Positions 16,646-21,247 of a DNA stretch of 21,247 nt are shown here, piece by piece. The stretch is from positions 1-21,247 of the IMG/VR virus record IMGVR_UViG_3300009132_000048; one strand, 5' to 3'. This DNA comes from a virus. The stretch's first letter is position 1, and each line of letters opens with the position of its first letter. The translations under genes and the position numbers were made by a program. Under the pieces are notes generated by a model. The model did not search any database and was not told the DNA's origin. It saw only the letters and a program-made list of their open reading frames with translations.

Positions 16646-17811
16646 TATTCTCTTATTAATCCTACGTCTTGTGTGTAATTAAATTCTCCACCATCTAATG
16701 TGATTTTGTGATTGATATTAGAAACTATATAATTATTATCTTGTCTTGTAGTAGAAATATTGCTTCCTCCTTGGTCAGTTAATACACAAAATCCAACACC
16801 AAGGCCTGGTACCGGTGTCATATTATTAACTTTTAAATATTGTCCTTGAAGTACTCTGTTTTTAGCATTATATGCAGCCACAGCAGCCGGGTCTTGAATG
16901 GTACTAAATATGCTTTGTGTATTATCATCATATAATTTATTTGATAACTTATATCTAGTTTGTGAAAGTGATTTGGTTGCTTCAATCGGTGTTAATTCTT
17001 CCTTTTTAGTTTCATCTAAATGTATATGCTTAATTTTAGTTCCCCAAAAACCTGCAGCTAATTTTTGATAAAAATCTTTTTGAAATTCCTCTAATTTAAA
17101 ATCATTTGATGTACCCACTTCATTTAAATTAGATAAACCATCTTGTTCACTGCTAGTACCAGCCATAGTATGTTTTATTACAAATTTATTGTAATGAACA
17201 TTTGTACCTATTTGTTGACTTTCCATAAAATAATTTTTATCCATATAGTCAAAAGAAGATAATCTTGATGCTCCTTGGTCCCAAAGCCTTTGGTATAAAC
17301 AAAATCCAGTTTGTTCATCATCATACATCGTTTTTAATATATTGTCTATTGCAACTCCTGCTTTAACAGATGGAACAATATATCTACCCTTTGTAACCGC
17401 TTTTGAATCAACACGTAATGGTAAATGATTCCCTTGAGTTTCATACCACATCGCTTTTAATATTATATGGCTTGGTCCAGAATATACTTGATTAAGACTT
17501 TCCATTTCCATATTTACTGATGGAAAACTAATAAAATGAATAATATATGTTTTGCCTAATTTTTTTATATCCATATTAGTAATACCATTACAAGCAAAGA
17601 TATTATTACAAGGTACTCCAATATAATTAAAATTTATTTCAGCAGAAGGTTGGAAATGAGCAATAAAAGTATCATAAAAATTTATATTATCTTGAACTAC
17701 AAAACTTCCTCTAATTCCACCATTTAAACTTTCATATAAAGTTAAACTAAGAACCATTCTGCTTATATCAACACCAGCAACTTTTATTTCTAATGAGCTT
17801 ATGTTTAACAT
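16645..17811 (-). CDS. 27: Baseplate hub protein, gp27-like
   Basis: The protein has 388 residues, compared with 391 for T4 gp27. The N-terminus (ISSLEIKVAGVDISRMVLSL, then LYESLNGGIRGSFVVQD) is a first hub-type beta domain. IVPSVKAGVAIDNILKTMYD at 145-164 followed by DEQTGFCLYQRL matches the second hub domain of gp27/gpD-like proteins. The C-terminus (TRQDNNYIVSNINHKITLDG) is the family's last beta block. It trimerises above the gp5-like spike and adapts the threefold spike to the sixfold tube. It is placed between gp53 and gp5, joined by TAATG junctions on both sides. The name rests on length, position and motifs; sequence similarity to T4 gp27 is expected to be low. Confidence 0.85.
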   Translation of the reverse strand: MLNISSLEIKVAGVDISRMVLSLTLYESLNGGIRGSFVVQDNINFYDTFIAHFQPSAEINFNYIGVPCNNIFACNGITNMDIKKLGKTYIIHFISFPSVNMEMESLNQVYSGPSHIILKAMWYETQGNHLPLRVDSKAVTKGRYIVPSVKAGVAIDNILKTMYDDEQTGFCLYQRLWDQGASRLSSFDYMDKNYFMESQQIGTNVHYNKFVIKHTMAGTSSEQDGLSNLNEVGTSNDFKLEEFQKDFYQKLAAGFWGTKIKHIHLDETKKEELTPIEATKSLSQTRYKLSNKLYDDNTQSIFSTIQDPAAVAAYNAKNRVLQGQYLKVNNMTPVPGLGVGFCVLTDQGGSNISTTRQDNNYIVSNINHKITLDGGEFNYTQDVGLIRE

Positions 17812-18524
17812 TATACACCCATTACTTCAATAAACTGATTTGCTACTTGTTGAATATACTCCGGTTTAATTACTTTTAAATTCCTATTTTGTTCGGTTAC
17901 AGCCGACTCATAATCGATATAACTATATGCAGTTGTGCCAGCTAAACGTCTTGGTACCCATGCTCCGGTTGAATCATCAACATGATGATGAGGAGCATAG
18001 GCTTGTGATTTAACAAAATTACATGCAACAGAATCTTGAGAATTAATACCCTGTATAGTTTCACCAGCTATAGCAAATGTACCTGATGTTTTTTCAATAA
18101 CAAGGTAACCCATATTGACGTGTATCTCTTTAAGAATACCTTGTGCACCAGATACAGAACCAGTAACTGTCTCACCTAAAGTAAACTTATCATTGAGGTC
18201 ATCATCAGTATCACCTGCAAGGTATTGATATTTATTTGTACAGTACTCTACTAATTGAGAATATTTCATTGGCCAATCATCCCATATATTTTTTAAGTGT
18301 GGATTAAGTAGTAAGAATGTCCAATGATATTTGTCGTTATTATATAATCGTTTGCTTAAATGGTCTGGCCTCTCGCCATCTATAACCTCTATAGTTTGAT
18401 AATAACTAGCACTATTAATTAATTCATCAGAAACTTTTGCTTTTGATGTTAAATTTTTTAATATATCTAAATTACCAGATGCATCTATATCTATTGCCGC
18501 GTTGCTTATATTTGCAAAATACAT
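17811..18524 (-). CDS. 53: Baseplate wedge protein gp53 with an inserted module
   Basis: This 237-residue protein compares with 196 residues for T4 gp53. Residues 49-88 (DGERPDHLSKRLYNNDKYHW, TFLLLNPHLKNIWDDWPM) are the LysM-like core typical of gp53. The C-terminal LKVIKPEYIQQVANQFIEVM is also typical. Between them, residues about 113-168 (FTLGETVTGSVSGAQGILKE...GTFAIAGETIQG) look like a self-contained small beta module, which accounts for the extra length. gp53 clamps neighbouring wedges together. The ribosome site AAGGA at 18532-18536 lies inside the gp48-like gene, and one base separates that gene's stop from this ATG. Confidence 0.88.
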   Translation of the reverse strand: MYFANISNAAIDIDASGNLDILKNLTSKAKVSDELINSASYYQTIEVIDGERPDHLSKRLYNNDKYHWTFLLLNPHLKNIWDDWPMKYSQLVEYCTNKYQYLAGDTDDDLNDKFTLGETVTGSVSGAQGILKEIHVNMGYLVIEKTSGTFAIAGETIQGINSQDSVACNFVKSQAYAPHHHVDDSTGAWVPRRLAGTTAYSYIDYESAVTEQNRNLKVIKPEYIQQVANQFIEVMGV

Positions 18525-18525
18525 A

Positions 18526-19713
18526 TTAATATCCTTCGTCTATATTATGTTGATATATTGGAACTATCTCTTTAAGTGTTACACCAAATTTAATTTCAAC
18601 TGGCCTATTACCTTCGCTAAAGAATGAAGAATTATTTGGATTATAATTAACATTAACTGATTCAATATAACATGGAGGGATTTGAACCATATCTGCCGCA
18701 CCATGAAATGATACTACAACATGGTCAGGGACTATTATTAATGTTGAAGAATCTCTTTTAGCATGAGCTGACCTTCTAAATAGTTGAATAAGACCGGTCA
18801 CTTGTTTTGATTCATCTTCTGAATCTGGTAAAAATGTCCAATTAAATGTAAAAGTTCTTAATCCGGTTGATGCATATCTTAAAAGTTCATTTGGATTAGC
18901 AATTTGACCAGTGGCCCTTTGTAATTCTGTTTGAAGAATATCACCTATACCATAAGTAGCAAAAGCACCTATCGCTGCTCCTGTATTACCTGAAAATCTT
19001 TTACCAAGTGCAGTACCTATTGTGGCTGTGACAAGTGGGTCTAGCGCAATAGTTGGATTCCATAAATCCCAATCACCTGGTGGTTTATTCAACATAGATT
19101 CAAATATTGCTCCAATTTTTCTTGTATCTTCATTGTATACTAGTTGGTCGTTTATTTGAATATCTGTTGGCATATATATAGCAACTGAACCAGTATAATC
19201 TCTTTCAGCTGTATCAAATAATTGTCCCATCCAAGCTTTAATATCTGCCCATTGGGAATTTCCTTTATTTGCAGCATTATTTGCTTTTTGTTTTTCTAGA
19301 CCAGCTAACACACTATCGCGACCATAGCGATTGGCCGGTCCAGAACCACCTTGATTTTTTTGATTTTCAATAATTGCTTTTTCTAAAGCTAAATCTTTTT
19401 CTTCAAAACTAATATACTTTCTTACAGCATTAGTATTTTTCTCTTTTCTTGCAGCTGCTCTATCTTCATTTATTTTCATAAACTCAAACATCATAAATGG
19501 TTCAACTGATAATTCATCTATTGTACTCATACGTTCAATAGCATATTCACTAGTTTGATTACTATTAAAATTTACATCATCTACAAGAGTATCTGCACCA
19601 ATAGAAAGTGGATATTTCCAATGTTCCCATTTATTTGGGTCATTTTTTCTTAGAGATGAGCCTAGCATTCCACGAAGTTTTACTGCTGCTGTGGGTACAT
19701 TTCCGTTTGCCAT
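18526..19713 (-). CDS. 48: Baseplate tail-tube cap, gp48-like
   Basis: This 395-residue protein compares with 364 residues for T4 gp48. The N-terminus is charged (SSLRKNDPNKWEHWKYPLSI), followed by a charged helical region at 80-155. Residues 175-192 (SVAIYMPTDIQINDQLVY) and the C-terminal block NPNELLRYASTGLRTFTFNW at 273-292, then PDSEDESKQVTGLIQLFRRS at 296-315 and IPPCYIESVNVNYNPN, are tube-like features shared by gp48/gp54-type proteins. A Gly/Ala-rich stretch at 225-262 may be a flexible or membrane-like segment. It caps the hub and starts the tail tube. A ribosome site AAGGA at 19720-19724 and a late box at 19747-19740 precede it. It could be called gp54 instead, but a second tube-like gene starts at 21040. 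Confidence 0.85.
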   Translation of the reverse strand: MANGNVPTAAVKLRGMLGSSLRKNDPNKWEHWKYPLSIGADTLVDDVNFNSNQTSEYAIERMSTIDELSVEPFMMFEFMKINEDRAAARKEKNTNAVRKYISFEEKDLALEKAIIENQKNQGGSGPANRYGRDSVLAGLEKQKANNAANKGNSQWADIKAWMGQLFDTAERDYTGSVAIYMPTDIQINDQLVYNEDTRKIGAIFESMLNKPPGDWDLWNPTIALDPLVTATIGTALGKRFSGNTGAAIGAFATYGIGDILQTELQRATGQIANPNELLRYASTGLRTFTFNWTFLPDSEDESKQVTGLIQLFRRSAHAKRDSSTLIIVPDHVVVSFHGAADMVQIPPCYIESVNVNYNPNNSSFFSEGNRPVEIKFGVTLKEIVPIYQHNIDEGY

Positions 19714-19739
19714 AATGATTCCTTGGTTTGTATAATACT

Positions 19740-19747
19740 TATTTATA
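19740..19747 (-). promoter_or_regulatory. T4-type late promoter box, leftward, for the baseplate operon
   Basis: A perfect TATAAATA on the minus strand lies 26 bases before the gp48-like ATG. The predicted start near 19734 leaves a leader of about 20 bases that contains the ribosome site AAGGA. It is the only box seen ahead of the gp48-gp53-gp27-gp5 set. Confidence 0.75.
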
Positions 19748-19755
19748 CGAATAGT

Positions 19756-19763
19756 TATAAATA
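19756..19763 (+). promoter_or_regulatory. T4-type late promoter box, rightward, for gp4
   Basis: A perfect TATAAATA lies five bases before the gp4 ATG and eight bases from the opposing leftward box. T4-like spacing puts the transcription start exactly at the A of ATG, and no ribosome site is present. Confidence 0.72.
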
Positions 19764-19768
19764 CTCGT

Positions 19769-20266
19769 ATGAAAAAGACATATTCTGGTTCATGGAGACC
19801 AAAACACCCTGAGAAATATAATGGTAATATTGATATGATACATTATAGGTCTTTATGGGAAAGAAATGCATTTAGATATTTAGATAAAGCTTCATGGGTT
19901 AAGTGGTGGCAATCTGAAGAGACCATTATACCATATATATGTTCAACCGACCGCAAGATGCATCGCTATTTTGTTGACCTTACCATAAGAACAAACACCG
20001 GCCGTACTCTCCTGGTTGAAATAAAACCAAGTGCACAAACCAAACCACCTAAAAGAAAACAATTAAGTGAAGCATTGACCTATATGAAGAACACTTCTAA
20101 GTGGAAGTATGCTAGGAAGTACTGTGATGAACATGGTTATGACTTCCAAATATGGACAGAAAAAGAATTAGAAGCTATGGGTATACGTACAATGACCTTA
20201 GGATTTAAAGCTAGCAAAACAAAGACCGGTCGAAGAATATGGAAAACCCTTAAGAAAAGAGTATAA
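19769..20266 (+). CDS. 4: Head completion protein gp4, TnsA-like nuclease fold
   Basis: This 165-residue protein compares with 150 residues for T4 gp4. The motif pattern IHYRSLWERNAFRYLD at 24-39, WVKWWQSEETIIPY at 43-56, HRYFVDLTI at 65-73 and LLVEIKPSAQTKPP at 81-94 is diagnostic. Glu31, Asp70, Glu84 and Lys86 fit a PD-(D/E)xK-type site as in TnsA-like nucleases. The C-terminus is strongly basic. In T4 the protein (also called gp50/65) completes filled heads before tail joining. It is the first gene of the rightward block, diverging from the baseplate genes as in T4, where gene 4 diverges from gene 53. Confidence 0.92.
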   Translation: MKKTYSGSWRPKHPEKYNGNIDMIHYRSLWERNAFRYLDKASWVKWWQSEETIIPYICSTDRKMHRYFVDLTIRTNTGRTLLVEIKPSAQTKPPKRKQLSEALTYMKNTSKWKYARKYCDEHGYDFQIWTEKELEAMGIRTMTLGFKASKTKTGRRIWKTLKKRV

Positions 20267-20269
20267 ATA
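20262..20269 (+). promoter_or_regulatory. T4-type late promoter box for the 63-residue gene
   Basis: A perfect TATAAATA overlaps the gp4 stop codon and lies five bases before the next ATG. This is the same box-to-ATG distance as at gp4. AGG at 20271-20273 is too close to the ATG to act as a normal ribosome site. Confidence 0.68.
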
Positions 20270-20274
20270 TAGGT

Positions 20275-20466
20275 ATGGATAACAAGGAAGATGAAGGTAA
20301 ACTTGAGCTCTCAATACGCATATTGGGTAATGAGATAATAGGTTTTCAAATGTTAGTAAATGATTTTAAAATGAAATGGATGTTAATAGGTTTAATGGGT
20401 ATTGGAATCATTGCATATATAATGGTTACCTTTGGTCCGCAATTAATGGAGACGTTTAGTGGCTAG
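20275..20466 (+). CDS. Small single-span membrane protein
   Basis: This is a 63-residue protein. A charged N-terminus (MDNKEDEGKLELSIRILGNE) and an amphipathic middle lead to a hydrophobic span at about 34-53 (KWMLIGLMGIGIIAYIMVTF), then a short tail. No signal-peptidase site is obvious. It starts nine bases after gp4 and overlaps the next gene by eight bases. Its own late box argues that it is expressed with virion genes. The function is unknown. Confidence 0.72.
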   Translation: MDNKEDEGKLELSIRILGNEIIGFQMLVNDFKMKWMLIGLMGIGIIAYIMVTFGPQLMETFSG

Positions 20467-21040
20467 TTTATTTGATACATTAGAGGCAGAAGCATTCCGT
20501 AAGGGATTAAAAGCTCGTTCAAAAGAAGCTGCATTATGGTTTCAAAGAAAAGCTAAAGAGCTTGGACCATTAGGTAAGGCGGTACTTAAAGATGAGAGGT
20601 TACAAACAGTTGGTAAGCCAATACCAGGTGATATGATAATGTATACATATAACCCAAAGCTTAGACAACAACTTCCATACTATGATACCTTCCCTTTAAC
20701 TATTGTGGTTGGACCAGCTAAAGATGGTTTTTATGGTATTAACTTGCATTACTTACCACCAACAGTAAGAGCTATATTTTTGGACCATTTAAGTGACGTT
20801 GCATCTAATAAATACTTTAATAAAACAACTAAATTTAGAATAACTTATAACTTACTAAAAGCCACAAAAAATTATAAATACTTTAAACCTTGTTTTAAAC
20901 ATTATTTAACAAAGCATGTATCTTCTAATATATCAAAAGTAAATGCTTCAGAATGGCATATAGCAATATTTTTAGAGACAGCTGCATTTAGAAAAAAATC
21001 AACCAGGTTTGTTTGGGCACAGTCAAGGAGACAATATTAA
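20459..21040 (+). CDS. Conserved-looking phage protein of unknown function, GTG start
   Basis: This is a 193-residue basic protein. The central block GDMIMYTYNPKLRQQLPYYD at 57-76, then FPLTIVVGPAKDGFYGINLH at 78-97 and YLPPTVRAIFLDHL, looks like a conserved beta domain. The C-terminal half is basic and aromatic (KNYKYFKPCFKHYLTKHVSS, RFVWAQSRRQY). I do not recognise a characterised family. The GTG start is supported by GGAG at 20448-20451, seven bases upstream, and by the eight-base overlap with the previous gene. The position after gp4 is where T4 has gene 2 (DNA end protector), but no similarity supports that name. A head, neck or DNA-binding virion role is possible. Confidence 0.78.
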   Translation: MASLFDTLEAEAFRKGLKARSKEAALWFQRKAKELGPLGKAVLKDERLQTVGKPIPGDMIMYTYNPKLRQQLPYYDTFPLTIVVGPAKDGFYGINLHYLPPTVRAIFLDHLSDVASNKYFNKTTKFRITYNLLKATKNYKYFKPCFKHYLTKHVSSNISKVNASEWHIAIFLETAAFRKKSTRFVWAQSRRQY

Positions 21041-21247
21041 TGGCATTACCGGTCAGTATAGATTCAATTAAGTCAACGATTAATCGTCGTGGCGGTGGGG
21101 CACGTGGAAATAGATATGCAGTATATGTTTCACATCCATCAAAAGGTATGAATAGCTTATTAAAGTTTGACCCAGCTACCATGTTAAGTAATATGATATC
21201 CGGTGATGGATTAAACATAGGAGATTTTATTTCTGACCCAAGAGATT
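21040..21247 (+). CDS. Partial tail-tube-like protein, possibly gp54 baseplate tube initiator
   Basis: Only the N-terminal 69 residues are in the window, and the gene runs off the right edge. The start MALPVSIDSIKSTINRRGGG and then ARGNRYAVYVSHPS is the RGG-x-AR-x-NR-(F/Y)-x-V pattern at the N-terminus of gp54/gp19-type tube proteins of marine T4-like phages. ATG 21040-21042 overlaps the upstream stop by one base (TAATG), with AAGGAG at 21025-21030. If it is gp54, the two tube-base proteins gp48 and gp54 lie on opposite strands about 1.3 kb apart. Tail tube gp19 or another tube paralogue remains possible. Confidence 0.6.
   Translation, partial: MALPVSIDSIKSTINRRGGGARGNRYAVYVSHPSKGMNSLLKFDPATMLSNMISGDGLNIGDFISDPRD

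Noticed and set aside
20873-20880. TATAAATA on the plus strand inside the 193-residue gene
   Set aside because: It lies about 160 bases before the next start and encodes Tyr-Lys-Tyr in an AT-rich Lys/Tyr-rich stretch. Without 5'-end data it is best treated as chance.
20459-21040. Naming the 193-residue protein gp2 (DNA end protector) by position
   Set aside because: Only gene order suggests it. No sequence feature that I can tie to gp2 is visible.
20988-21218. Minus-strand 76-residue open frame
   Set aside because: It overlaps the end of the 193-residue gene and the well-supported gene starting at 21040 on the other strand. It has no family features.

Overview
This window is part of the genome of a T4-like marine myovirus, close in gene content and order to the T4-like phages of marine cyanobacteria and SAR11. 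The evidence is the run of recognisable T4-type baseplate genes, the AT-rich DNA, the T4 late-promoter octamer TATAAATA in front of several genes, and tail-fibre modules typical of marine phages. No integrase, tRNA, rRNA, CRISPR array or insertion sequence was seen. The host cannot be named from this sequence.

Layout. From 19713 leftward to position 1, all genes are on the minus strand and packed almost without gaps. In order of transcription they are: a gp48-like tube cap (19713-18526), gp53 wedge (18524-17811), gp27-like hub (17811-16645), gp5-like spike without lysozyme (16645-15716), gp25 (15701-15303), gp6 (15303-13420), a protein at the gp7 position with a P2 gpI-like motif (13420-12224), an enlarged gp8 (12204-10699), a 1670-residue DUF4815 structural protein (10686-5674), two small proteins (5674-5414 and 5414-5211), then fibre or adhesin genes: a 414-residue fibre (5209-3965), an Ig-like 111-residue protein (3932-3597), an 83-residue protein (3597-3346), a 682-residue tail fibre (3312-1264), a 319-residue protein with three related modules and a Tyr/Gly repeat tract (1227-268), and a gene cut by the window edge (266-1). 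Rightward from 19769 on the plus strand lie gp4 (head completion nuclease-fold protein), a 63-residue membrane protein, a 193-residue conserved-looking protein of unknown role, and the start of a gp54/tube-like gene cut by the right edge.

How it works together. The minus-strand block supplies the hub (gp27, gp5), the inner wedge (gp25, gp6, gp53 and the gp7-position protein), the outer wedge (gp8 and DUF4815), the tube cap (gp48) and host-recognition fibres. The plus-strand block supplies head completion and probably the tube initiator. The two blocks diverge from two back-to-back late promoters at 19740-19763. Many gene pairs share the junction TAATG, which implies translational coupling.

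Main points for a second look: three genes carry the late-promoter box so close to ATG that a T4-like start would give leaderless mRNA; several wedge proteins carry extra small beta-type modules compared with T4; and the 319-residue protein has an unusual three-module plus Tyr/Gly-repeat architecture. No stretch of 300 bases or more lacks a gene.
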